DNA from: Oscillatoriales cyanobacterium
Lineage (GTDB): Bacteria; Cyanobacteriota; Cyanobacteriia; Cyanobacteriales; Microcoleaceae
Direction: 5' to 3'
Assembly: GCA_004292745.1 (NCBI GenBank)
Contig: RDXH01000110.1
Location: forward strand, 1-32,540
DNA: 32,540 nucleotides
Of this stretch, positions 16,650-24,365 are shown piece after piece. Made by a program: the position numbers and the translations under genes. The notes under the pieces were generated by a model, which saw nothing but the letters and a program-made list of their open reading frames with translations, was not told the DNA's origin and did not search any database. The stretch's first letter is position 1, and the number at the start of each line of letters is the position of its first letter.

Positions 16650-18902
16650 ATGACCCCACCGCAGCCACCCCACAAACCTCAAACCGTCTTGGGTGCTATT
16701 ACCCAAGCAGTCCAGACTATCGCTAAGGTTAATTTTAACCAGCTAGTGCTGAAACCGAATGCCAAAGTACCCGAACTATGGGTGCAGGATGCCGGTGCTG
16801 CAAAGGCAGAGGTTTATCCGCTATTGGGCGATCGATATCTTTTAGGTCGATCGTCCAAATCTTCTGATATTGTAATTCGCAATCCCGTAGTCAGCCACCT
16901 ACATTTATCCCTGTCGCGGGATACTAGGCTGGGAACTCCTTTTGCGATCAAAGACGAAAATTCTACTAACGGCATCTACCGTGGTAAAAAGCGAATTCAA
17001 ACTATGTCCCTGCGTCACGGCGATGTATTTACTTTAGGGCCACCAGAACTCGCCGCTGCTGTCAGAATTCAGTACATAGATCCGCCACCTTTGTATTCAG
17101 AAATTTTGCGCTACAGCTTTTATGGCATCAGCGGAGCCACAGCTTTAATCGGGATGTTGATAGGTATTGAATCGACCAAATTTCAAGTACGTCCTCTGCC
17201 GAGAAGTGTCAACGGGCCGGTGATTGTCTACGCCCGTGATGGTCAAACTCCCCTGCGTCCTCCTCAAAATAATGCTCACTTAGAATTAAAGAAATTACCC
17301 GATTTTTCTCCTTATTTAGCCAAGGCAGTCATGGCTTCAGAAGACAGTCGCTACTACTGGCATTTAGGAGTAGATCCGATCGGCGTTTTGCGAGCACTTT
17401 TAACCAATGTTCGTGGAGGAGGAATTCGCGAAGGAGGCAGCACTCTGACACAGCAATTGGCAAGGAGTTTGTTTCGAGATTATGTAGGGACTCAAGATTC
17501 GGCTGGACGCAAATTTCGGGAAGCAGTAGTTGCCTTAAAATTAGAGAGTTATTACAGCAAAGACGAGCTATTGCTGACTTATTTGAACCGGGTGTTTTTG
17601 GGAATTGATCTTTATGGTTTTGAGGATGCAGCTCGGTTTTATTTTGGTAAATCTGCCAAGGATTTGACTTTATCAGAATCAGCAACTTTGGCGGGAATTT
17701 TGCCTGCTCCCAATAGTTTTAATCCGATTCAAAATTATCAGTTGGCGGTGCAGTATCGCGATCGGGTAATCGAACGGATGCGGGCGATGGGTACAATTTC
17801 TCAGGAAGAAGCCGATCGCGCCAGGCGATCGCGAATTGAGATCAACCCAAAAGCTCGCGAATTTTTGCAAAGTACGATCGCTCCTTATTTCTACAGTTAT
17901 GTATTTGATGAATTAGAGTTTTTACTAGGGGAACAGTTAGCCAGAGAAGGTAATTTTATTGTAGAAACAGGCTTAAATCCTACACTCCAAAAAGTAGCAG
18001 AAAGTTCACTCAGAAATGCGGTTGAAAATACAGGAGGAAGGGATGGTTTTTCCCAAGGAGCCCTGGTAACTCTCAACACAGCCACTGGCGAAGTATTAGC
18101 TTTAGTTGGCGGTGTCAGTTATCTACAAAGTCAGTTTAACCGAGCTACCCAAGCCTTGCGACAACCAGGTTCTACCTTTAAGATTTTCACCTATGCAGCC
18201 GCCCTAGAACGGGGAATTTCCCCCAATAAAGGTTACTCCTGCGAACCCCTGTCTTGGGGCGGACAAAGTTACAGTGGCTGCGAAAGAACTAGCGGTAGTG
18301 CAGATATGTATCGGGGTTTAGCACAGTCAGAAAATGCCATTGCTTTGCGAGTAGCCCAAGATGTTGGTTTAGACAATGTAGTGCGAATGGCCAAGCGTTT
18401 AGGAATCACTTCTCCCTTGCGTTCAAGCCCTGGATTAGTATTAGGTGAAAGTGAAGTTAATGTATTGCAATTAACAGGTGCATTTGGGGTTTTGGCGAAT
18501 CGGGGCATTGGAAATCGCCCCCATGTAATCAAGCGAATTATTGACAGCAGTGATTGCCCAGATATAAAAAATTTTAAGACTTGTCGCGTGGTTTATGACT
18601 ATCAAAAAGATGGAGTAGCTAATCAGCAATTAGTTTCGGAAGTCGTAGCAGATACCATGACAGATATGCTGCAAGGAGTGGTGCGGGGAGGTACCGGTAG
18701 CAGTGCGGCTTTGGGCTTGGGAGAAGCGGGCAAAACTGGCACGACTAATGATAACAAAGATTTGTGGTTTGTCGGTTATATTCCGAGTGAGCAATTGGTG
18801 ACTGGAGTTTGGCTGGGAAATGATGATAATTCTCCAACTCAGGGAGGTAGTCGAGATGCGGCTCAATTGTGGGGGGATTATATGCGACAGGTGGCGCGTT
18901 AA
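16650..18902 (+). CDS. FHA-domain class A penicillin-binding protein
   Basis: 750 residues. An N-terminal FHA domain spans ~55-140 (YLLGRSSKSSDIVIR with G66-R67; S82-H83; N107-G108), which binds phosphothreonine. A membrane segment at ~158-176 anchors the protein. The GT51 transglycosylase domain (~210-400) has the catalytic Glu near 231 (MASEDSRYYWHLG) and GGSTLTQQLARSLF. The transpeptidase has SxxK at Ser508 (PGSTFKIF), SxN near 560 (QSENAI) and KTG near 695 (GKTGTTNDNKDLWFVG). It polymerises and cross-links peptidoglycan. All catalytic motifs are intact. FHA before the membrane segment places phospho-peptide binding in the cytoplasm and suggests Ser/Thr-kinase control of wall synthesis, which is inference. 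Confidence 0.95.
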   Translation: MTPPQPPHKPQTVLGAITQAVQTIAKVNFNQLVLKPNAKVPELWVQDAGAAKAEVYPLLGDRYLLGRSSKSSDIVIRNPVVSHLHLSLSRDTRLGTPFAIKDENSTNGIYRGKKRIQTMSLRHGDVFTLGPPELAAAVRIQYIDPPPLYSEILRYSFYGISGATALIGMLIGIESTKFQVRPLPRSVNGPVIVYARDGQTPLRPPQNNAHLELKKLPDFSPYLAKAVMASEDSRYYWHLGVDPIGVLRALLTNVRGGGIREGGSTLTQQLARSLFRDYVGTQDSAGRKFREAVVALKLESYYSKDELLLTYLNRVFLGIDLYGFEDAARFYFGKSAKDLTLSESATLAGILPAPNSFNPIQNYQLAVQYRDRVIERMRAMGTISQEEADRARRSRIEINPKAREFLQSTIAPYFYSYVFDELEFLLGEQLAREGNFIVETGLNPTLQKVAESSLRNAVENTGGRDGFSQGALVTLNTATGEVLALVGGVSYLQSQFNRATQALRQPGSTFKIFTYAAALERGISPNKGYSCEPLSWGGQSYSGCERTSGSADMYRGLAQSENAIALRVAQDVGLDNVVRMAKRLGITSPLRSSPGLVLGESEVNVLQLTGAFGVLANRGIGNRPHVIKRIIDSSDCPDIKNFKTCRVVYDYQKDGVANQQLVSEVVADTMTDMLQGVVRGGTGSSAALGLGEAGKTGTTNDNKDLWFVGYIPSEQLVTGVWLGNDDNSPTQGGSRDAAQLWGDYMRQVAR

Positions 18903-18965
18903 TTCATCAGGAAATATCAACGCCAGATTTGCTATAATTGATACGATCGGTAATTCTCAAAACTT

Positions 18966-19586
18966 ATGATCCAAGTTTCACCCAAGCTCGTAAACTTCGA
19001 GGAATTTGTGGAGTGGCTACCTGAAAATTCGACGGTACGCTACGAATTGCATAATCGAAATATTATTGAAATTGTACAGCCAGTAGGCAAACATCAGGAA
19101 GTTACAGGCTTTCTTACAGTTGAAATTGGTGTTGAAATCAAAAATCTGGAATTGCCCTATGGTATCCCTCGCCAAGTGATAATTAGACCCCCTGAAAAAG
19201 ATTCTGGTTATTTCCCTGATGTGTTGGTGCTGAATCGTGCAAATCTGGCCAACGAAACATTATGGCAAAAACAATCTGTCCTGAGTTTGGGTGCATCCAT
19301 ACCTTTGGCGATCGAGGTTGTGTCAACCAATTGGCGCGATGATTACTATTTAAAATATGCTGATTATGAGGAGATGGGTATTCCTGAATATTGGATTGTG
19401 GATTATGCTGCGTTGGGTGGACGCAATTTTATTGGCAATCCTAAACAACCGACTATTTCTGTGTGTAACTTGGTTGATGGTGAATATCAAGTCCTCAAGT
19501 TTAGAGATAATGACAGAATTTTATCGCAAGCTTTTCCCGATTTGAATTTGACTGCAAATCAGATTTTTGGGGCTGGTTTAGTGTAA
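18966..19586 (+). CDS. Uma2 family (DUF820) endonuclease-like protein
   Basis: 206 residues. PD-(D/E)XK-type pattern: Asp85 in GYFPDVLVLNRANL, Glu117 in PLAIEVVSTNW, and Lys130 in DDYYLKYADYEEMGIPEYWI followed by VD. This is the Uma2 fold, hugely expanded in cyanobacteria; the biological role is unknown, and nuclease activity is predicted from the fold. The gene has the family-typical opening (FEEFVEWLPENSTVRYELHN) and is 63 bp after the PBP gene on the same strand. It converges on the mrp operon. Confidence 0.9.
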   Translation: MIQVSPKLVNFEEFVEWLPENSTVRYELHNRNIIEIVQPVGKHQEVTGFLTVEIGVEIKNLELPYGIPRQVIIRPPEKDSGYFPDVLVLNRANLANETLWQKQSVLSLGASIPLAIEVVSTNWRDDYYLKYADYEEMGIPEYWIVDYAALGGRNFIGNPKQPTISVCNLVDGEYQVLKFRDNDRILSQAFPDLNLTANQIFGAGLV

Positions 19587-19612
19587 GCTGATATTTGGTA
19601 AATTTGGATTTT

Positions 19613-19703
19613 TTTACCGCAGAGGGCGCAGAGAACGCAGAGTAAGATAAGAGAGGGATGATTCAATCCGATCTCTGTCAATTTGAGATCGGAATATCGA
19701 TAT
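19613..19703. repeat. Interspersed repeat copy G with 9-bp hairpin between convergent genes
   Basis: The CGCAGAG-word core (19614-19645) is followed by a perfect stem TCCGATCTC (19667-19675) / GAGATCGGA (19685-19693) with a 9-nt loop, and then ATATCGATAT (19694-19703). It lies between the convergent Uma2 and mrpB genes. The hairpin could end both transcripts, but there is no clear T-tract. Confidence 0.65.
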
Positions 19704-19708
19704 ATGGA

Positions 19709-20380
19709 TCACAACAATCCGCGATAACGGATAAATACTAACATTACTGCCCAGGAACCCAAGGTGACTTTGACTGCAACTAGGACATTGAGTAAGGGGA
19801 GAATTCCGCCGCTTAAAAGCGTGCCTAATTCTCCGTGGGGTAACTCATATCCAGAAAGAGTGATTACTGAGAGTACAATAAAAACCAGTACGGAAACCTT
19901 CTCCCAAGTCGCCGCGTGCCACTGTTTGTAGATGTCTTGCATCGCCTGGGGTGATGAGGTAATGGCGATGAGTCCGATCGCGGTTCCGCCCGCTACACCG
20001 GCTGCAAAACCACCGCCGGGACTTAAGTGCCCGCGAATTGCTAATTCTACACCCACCAATGCCGCAATTGTTGCTCCCAATCGTGCCAAAATAATCGATG
20101 GTCGATCGGTAAATTGATAAATCGCGCAGGACGGCTTTTCATTGGCCAGTAGATAACTCGCGCCTAAAATGGCGATCGTAAATACTACGACTTCAAAAAT
20201 AGTATCATACAATCGGTTTCGCAAAATGATACCCGAAACCGCATTGGATACTCCACTATCTTGGACAACCAATTCGACGATGGAACTTTGCTGCGATAAT
20301 AATAAGTCGCCTGTTGGATTAGCAATAAGCAGCATTTTCACAAACAGCGCTATTCCAGCTACAATGTAAACCCATTTCAT
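19709..20380 (-). CDS. mrpB: Mrp antiporter subunit B (MnhB-like)
   Basis: About 223 residues. Membrane protein with N-terminal helix (YIVAGIALFVKMLLIANP), then the MnhB-type domain: SNAVSGIILRNRLYDTIFEV, the segment LSPGGGFAAGVAGGTAIGLI, and C-terminal helices (PLLNVLVAVKVTLGSWAVML). It is part of the membrane Mrp complex exchanging Na+ (or other cations) for H+. It is last in the operon. ATG at 20380 is chosen because GGAGAAG lies 5 bp before it and its A is shared with the TGA of the preceding gene (TGATG); a TTG one codon earlier is also in frame. Confidence 0.9.
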   Translation of the reverse strand: MKWVYIVAGIALFVKMLLIANPTGDLLLSQQSSIVELVVQDSGVSNAVSGIILRNRLYDTIFEVVVFTIAILGASYLLANEKPSCAIYQFTDRPSIILARLGATIAALVGVELAIRGHLSPGGGFAAGVAGGTAIGLIAITSSPQAMQDIYKQWHAATWEKVSVLVFIVLSVITLSGYELPHGELGTLLSGGILPLLNVLVAVKVTLGSWAVMLVFIRYRGLL

Positions 20381-20967
20381 CAATGCTTCTCCTCTACGTC
20401 TGGTGTATTTACATAGGTTAGGGTTGTCCGTGGTGATGCAAGTTCCGTTTGCATGATGTCATAGACGCGCCGAACTCTAATTACGGTGTTATAAGGTTGC
20501 ACTTCGCCACTTTGTTCTAGTTGTTCTTGTGGGGAACAAACAGCATGAACTTCTTTTTCCATCAGCGCCCGCTCTAATGCTTGTGGAGTCGCATAGGGAA
20601 CCAATTCCAGACGCATATGGCGTTTCTTGAAAACTGCACGAATGTCATCTATCACTTGCTGAAAATGACCTGTTTTTTTGTCATCTGAGACAGCATCATT
20701 CTCTATCCCACCTTCGATGACACCCAGACGCAGCACCAGGGATGAACGCACCGTCACTGCATAAAGTGTAATCGCCAGTAGGGTACCCATCAACGCTTCG
20801 GTTAAGCCCACATCCCCCGCGCCCAAGATTGTATATACCAAAGCTGCGATCGCCCCCAATACACCTCGCAGCAGCAATGCGTGGTATGGATTGACCTGAA
20901 ACACCAGCATACCAGCAGCTAACGGGAGCAGAGCGACGAGGACATAAATATAGCTGTTATCGTTCAT
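20380..20967 (-). CDS. Short MrpA-like subunit with DUF4040/MbhD-type membrane domain
   Basis: About 195 residues. The first ~80 residues are hydrophobic helices of the DUF4040 type (ALLPLAAGMLVFQVNPYHAL, GAGDVGLTEALMGTLLAITL), corresponding to the C-terminal part of the large MrpA of other bacteria. The second half is soluble and unlike MrpA (AVFKKRHMRLELVPYATPQA). The large antiporter-like N-terminal part of MrpA is absent. An AGGGAG ribosome site 5 bp before ATG 20967 favours this start over ATG 20982. It overlaps mrpG by 11 bp. Position before mrpB matches the A slot of cyanobacterial mrp operons. Confidence 0.8.
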   Translation of the reverse strand: MNDNSYIYVLVALLPLAAGMLVFQVNPYHALLLRGVLGAIAALVYTILGAGDVGLTEALMGTLLAITLYAVTVRSSLVLRLGVIEGGIENDAVSDDKKTGHFQQVIDDIRAVFKKRHMRLELVPYATPQALERALMEKEVHAVCSPQEQLEQSGEVQPYNTVIRVRRVYDIMQTELASPRTTLTYVNTPDVEEKH

Positions 20968-21244
20968 AGTTACTCCCTGCATTGGAACAATAGGCTAATA
21001 CATATCCCAGCATTGTATTCCATATGGCTAAGCAAATGAGGGCAAGAATTAACAGAGGCCATTTACTGGGTATTTTCAGTAACAATCCAACAACAATCAA
21101 CATCGAGCCAAGGGTATCTGCTACCGAAAGACTGTGAAGTTTATATAAAACCGATCGCTTCCCCAGCAGATAAGAAGTACCCCAAAACCAGAAGAAAATT
21201 CCTATACCGATGCAGGTATAACTCAAAACATCTATTACAATCAT
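20957..21244 (-). CDS. mrpG: Mrp antiporter subunit G
   Basis: 95 residues with three membrane helices (CIGIGIFFWFWGTSYLLG, GSMLIVVGLLLKI, PLLILALICLAIWNTMLGYV). The motif YKLHSLSVADTLGSMLIVVG is typical of MrpG/MnhG. Its ATG overlaps the mrpF stop as ATGA (21241-21244), indicating translational coupling. It is a small integral subunit of the cation/proton antiporter; its own role is structural as far as known. Confidence 0.9.
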   Translation of the reverse strand: MIVIDVLSYTCIGIGIFFWFWGTSYLLGKRSVLYKLHSLSVADTLGSMLIVVGLLLKIPSKWPLLILALICLAIWNTMLGYVLAYCSNAGSNYER

Positions 21245-21504
21245 GCGTCACTAATACGTTTAATTATTTGTGCCAACAACATCAATCCAGCATTACCCAC
21301 ACTGAGGATAATCGCCGCTACCACACCGATCATCCAATCATCGCGCCAGACAGATATAACCAGAGCAATGATTGCCGCCTTAGTAGAAATACTAGCAAAA
21401 GCCAACATTGTCTGCCAGATATCATCATCTTTCCATACCTCATACATCGGTATCAGCAGAGCCAAAATCATCAAAATCAAAATCAAGTTGTTCAAGTTCT
21501 GCAA
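21241..21504 (-). CDS. mrpF: Mrp antiporter subunit F
   Basis: 87 residues with three membrane helices (LILILMILALLIPMYEVW, IIALVISVWR, MIGVVAAIILSVGNAGLMLL). The W-x-D-D-I-x-D-like start region and size match MrpF. The only start that keeps the first helix is TTG 21504, with GGAGGG about 8 bp upstream; the first ATG (codon 12) would cut the helix. It follows mrpE after a 107 bp spacer holding a repeat fragment, the one loose joint in the distal operon. Confidence 0.8.
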   Translation of the reverse strand: MQNLNNLILILMILALLIPMYEVWKDDDIWQTMLAFASISTKAAIIALVISVWRDDWMIGVVAAIILSVGNAGLMLLAQIIKRISDA

Positions 21505-21546
21505 TTATCTACCCTCCTAACTTAGCCCCATAAAAACTAGAAATTT

Positions 21547-21595
21547 CCCTCTTCTCTTCCTCTGCGCCCTCTGCGCCCTCTGCGGTAAAAAAATC
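21547..21595 (-). repeat. Core fragment of the interspersed repeat (copy H)
   Basis: CCTCTTCTCTTCC followed by three TCTGCGCCC-type words and TGCGGTAAAA, the inverted core of the element with both palindromic ends missing. It lies between mrpE and mrpF inside the operon. Confidence 0.65.
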
Positions 21596-21610
21596 CTCAA
21601 AAAACATCAG

Positions 21611-21994
21611 CTAATTACTAGAAGTCCGCCGCACCCGGTGCACTTCGTAAAAACCCTCTTCGTGATATTTCACAACAATTGTCTTAGGTGTAAAAGTAAT
21701 CAAAAACACATCGAGGAAGATTAACAAGGGCGATCGATGATTTGGCACTTTTTCCATAATCACATCTTCATGTCTGTGGGGACGGAAAATGAGTTCAAAG
21801 GCTTCTATATAAGCTATGGGAATCGCCATCAAGATTTTACCAAATACATCAAACCACTCCTTTAAAGGTTCTGGGGGTGCGTAGCTGCGAGGTAATAGAA
21901 AAGCTATGACAATACCGATCGCAATATTTGCCAAACTAAAATCCGCAGTCAGTAAAAACCAGATGCTCAATCTTAAGATGAGATGTCCAATCAT
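21611..21994 (-). CDS. mrpE: Mrp antiporter subunit E
   Basis: 127 residues from ATG 21994. MrpE family: N-terminal helices (MIGHLILRLSIWFLLTADFS, NIAIGIVIAFLLPRSY) and a soluble tail with the conserved LIFLDVFLITFTPKTIVVKY. A longer in-frame start at 22123 is rejected because it would lie fully inside mrpD and add non-family residues; ATG 21994 overlaps the mrpD TGA as ATGA. The C-terminus is basic (YEVHRVRRTSSN). It is needed for assembly of the Mrp complex in studied bacteria. Confidence 0.88.
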   Translation of the reverse strand: MIGHLILRLSIWFLLTADFSLANIAIGIVIAFLLPRSYAPPEPLKEWFDVFGKILMAIPIAYIEAFELIFRPHRHEDVIMEKVPNHRSPLLIFLDVFLITFTPKTIVVKYHEEGFYEVHRVRRTSSN

Positions 21995-23421
21995 TTTGAT
22001 AATGCCATCCAGAATAGTATAAGTGGAATTAGACTCATAAAACCGACCAAATGATCGAATTCTTCTAGGATACGTGGCAGTTTGATTGCCGTGCGTTGAA
22101 AAATCAAGAAATAGGCTAACCAACCAACAGCGATAGTGGCGATCGCCTTCAGCATATTTTCCAGCGTATAAGCGTCAACATAAAAAGCATTAGCTGCAAT
22201 CAATGCACCCAGCAACAGCAACACCGCAGGCCAAAAACCGGGTTTGGCTGCTGTTTGTCCGCCACGGGGTAGAAAGATGAATTTAGCAAACACAATTGCG
22301 GTTCCCACTGCGGCGACATTCATCGCGATCGTTTGCCAAGGTAGCAAATTCTTCACCGTCAACATTTTGGCGCCAAAGCCAACCAAAAAAGGAAAGCCAG
22401 AGATTGATAAACTAGCGATAACTAAGGCTACCCAGATTCTGGTATCGATCGGCTTTTGTTTGAGCTCCTGAAAATTGCGGCTTGGTAAAGCACCAGCAAT
22501 TAGGAATAGCGCCGATTTCACCAAACCGTGCGCCAGGGCATAAAATCCGCCCACTTCCGGTACTGCGAGAATCCAGCCTAGCTGCGAAATCGTGCTAAAC
22601 GCCAGCATCCGCTTGGTATCCTTTTCAAACAAGGCATAGAACACGCCCATAAACGCCGCCCCGACCCCGAAAATCTGGACAATGGGAGCCACCTCCTCCA
22701 CCATCAAGGCGCACCGCACGAGGGGATATACCCCCGCTTTCACCACAATCCCCGACAGCAAAGCTGACACTGGCGTTTCAGCTTCCGAGTGAGTTAACGG
22801 TAGCCATAGCCCCGATACAAACACACCTCCTTTCACCAAAAGTCCCATAAAAATCAGAGCGATCGCCTCTGGGGGTGCTTTAGCCAATCCGGCAAAACTA
22901 AAGGAATAACTTGCCTTATAAACCAGCACGGCACCGATTAGATAAAACAACATTGCCGTGTTGCTAATAAATAGATAGCGTAAAGCTACCCAAATCGATC
23001 GGTCAGTGCGAGGATAGGAAATCAACAGAAAAGCCGCAATCCCGCTGACTTCTAACCCGACATATAAACTGATAAAATCCGTAGAGGCAAAGGCGGCATT
23101 TAGACTGCCGTGCACCATCAGAATCTGTGCATAAAAAAATGCCGACTTATCTGTGGGCCAACAGTAGATAACAACCGCTGCCGTGACTAGGGCATTGGTT
23201 AAGATAAAATAGCCGCTCAGGCGATCGACTAGCAAAGTAACACTGAAATTATTTAGTAACTCCAGCGTCACCGCTGACGGCATTGCCAAAAGCTGGAATG
23301 CAAAAGCAGCAGATACAATCGCTCCTAATAGGGCGAGATACTTGTCAAGCTTGGGAACCAAATAAATGATAAACCCGATAAAAAACGGAAATGTAATCCA
23401 GGCGATCGTCAGGGTATTCAT
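21991..23421 (-). CDS. mrpD: Mrp antiporter subunit D (NuoM/NdhD-like)
   Basis: 476 residues, about 14 membrane helices. Related to the proton-pumping NuoL/M/N subunits of complex I. Key charged residues are present: Glu124 in SLYVGLEVSGIAAF, Lys197 in GLLVKGGVF, and HSEAETPVSALLSGIVVKAG with Lys228. These form the ion path in the family. The N-terminal antiporter subunit A is absent from the operon, so this is the only large antiporter-like subunit here. It starts 223 bp after mrpC because an inverted-repeat element lies between them. Confidence 0.93.
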   Translation of the reverse strand: MNTLTIAWITFPFFIGFIIYLVPKLDKYLALLGAIVSAAFAFQLLAMPSAVTLELLNNFSVTLLVDRLSGYFILTNALVTAAVVIYCWPTDKSAFFYAQILMVHGSLNAAFASTDFISLYVGLEVSGIAAFLLISYPRTDRSIWVALRYLFISNTAMLFYLIGAVLVYKASYSFSFAGLAKAPPEAIALIFMGLLVKGGVFVSGLWLPLTHSEAETPVSALLSGIVVKAGVYPLVRCALMVEEVAPIVQIFGVGAAFMGVFYALFEKDTKRMLAFSTISQLGWILAVPEVGGFYALAHGLVKSALFLIAGALPSRNFQELKQKPIDTRIWVALVIASLSISGFPFLVGFGAKMLTVKNLLPWQTIAMNVAAVGTAIVFAKFIFLPRGGQTAAKPGFWPAVLLLLGALIAANAFYVDAYTLENMLKAIATIAVGWLAYFLIFQRTAIKLPRILEEFDHLVGFMSLIPLILFWMALSK

Positions 23422-23472
23422 CTAAAAAACTTCGGTAGTTTTGGAAACCCCATCTCTGGAAGAGCGGGGAGT

Positions 23473-23649
23473 ATTAATACCAATTTAATGGGTCGTTGCA
23501 CATATCTCGATCCCCCTCGCATCCCCCTGGTTGTAGGGGGACTTTGAGAAGAATCTTGTCCCCCCCTTGTAGGGGCGGTGGATGGTGCGTGCCCGCCCTC
23601 TTTATGGGGGATCGGATTCTATGCAACCTCATAAAAAATTGGTATTAAT
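23473..23649. mobile_element. MITE-like element inside the mrp operon
   Basis: A 177 bp segment is bounded by a perfect 14-bp terminal inverted repeat: ATTAATACCAATTT at 23473-23486 and AAATTGGTATTAAT at 23636-23649. Inside are two hairpins, CCCCCT/AGGGGG (23523-23540) and CCCC/GGGG (23563-23575), and no coding frame. The right end overlaps the mrpC stop codon (23645-23647). It separates mrpC from mrpD and could attenuate or process the message. Confidence 0.7.
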
Positions 23650-23980
23650 TAGTGTTATTCATCTCGATTTCGTTACATTCCAATGTGGGATTATCCCGCG
23701 CCAGCTTCATCACCCCTACCAGCATTAAAGCTTGAATCGAAAAGCCGATCACGATCGCCGTTAAGATCACCGCCTGGGGAACCGGATCGGCGTAGGGGAC
23801 ATCTTTGCCTTTTGCAATAATTGGTGTCAGCCAGCCATCTCGCGCTGCTACTACCACATAATAGGCGATCACCCCTGTGCTCATGACATCCATGCAGACG
23901 ATTTTCATGATCAGGTTTTTTTTCAAAATTATACCAAAAAAGCCGCAAAATACTGTTGCCAATACCAATGCTTCTAACAT
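23645..23980 (-). CDS. mrpC: Mrp antiporter subunit C (NuoK-like)
   Basis: 111 residues with three helices (LVLATVFCGFFGIILKKNLI, MSTGVIAYYVVVAA, AVILTAIVIGFSIQALMLVG). The NuoK/MrpC pattern IVIGFSIQALMLVGVMKLAR is clear. It is the first gene of the operon C-D-E-F-G-A-B. Its last residues (NNTN) and stop codon overlap the terminal repeat of the 177 bp element, so the C-terminus may be slightly altered from the ancestral one. Confidence 0.88.
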   Translation of the reverse strand: MLEALVLATVFCGFFGIILKKNLIMKIVCMDVMSTGVIAYYVVVAARDGWLTPIIAKGKDVPYADPVPQAVILTAIVIGFSIQALMLVGVMKLARDNPTLECNEIEMNNTN

Positions 23981-24082
23981 GGAAATTGCCTGTTGGATAA
24001 AGAGTTTTTCTGGTTATATTGGAACCCAAGTAGATTATTTCTAATTGCGTCCAGGATTTATCATAATTGGTATCAGGTACCC

Positions 24083-24365
24083 AAAGCAAGAGATTTTCTC
24101 AGTTCGAGTCTGCGGAGGACGCGATCGCGCTCGCAACAGGGATTAAGCGGGCCCAAATTCAATAAATTTAATCATTCCGCAAAGCTGCGATCGGATCTAA
24201 GCGAGCGGCATTCCTCGCCTACCTAAAGCAAGAGATTTTCTCAGTTCAACGCTGCATCGGCGGAGCGATCGCGCTCGCAACAGGGATTAAGCGGGCCCAA
24301 ATTCAATAAATTTAATCATTCCGCAAAGCTGCGATCGGATCTAAGCGAGCGGCATTCCTCGCCTT
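24083..24365 (-). repeat. Tandem duplication (~142 bp) of the permease gene 3' end
   Basis: Two imperfect copies: 24083-24223 and 24225-24365. Each begins AAAGCAAGAGATTTTCTCAG and contains GCGATCGCGCTCGCAACAGG and GGGCCCAAATTCAATAAA. Each ends (on the minus strand) with codons for ARNAARLDPIAALRND plus stop. The second copy is the live 3' end of the permease gene, and the first is a detached duplicate preceded by an in-frame TAG. They differ mainly near 24106-24121 and 24248-24265. The spacer 23981-24311 holds this and no gene. Confidence 0.85.

Noticed and set aside
15411-16650. Graspetide (RiPP) cluster around the ATP-grasp gene
   Set aside because: No precursor peptide with a leader or repeated acidic/Thr core and no transporter or partner is adjacent.
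21611-22123. Longer mrpE starting at 22123
   Set aside because: It adds 43 non-family residues inside mrpD; ATG 21994 gives a normal MrpE with an ATGA overlap.
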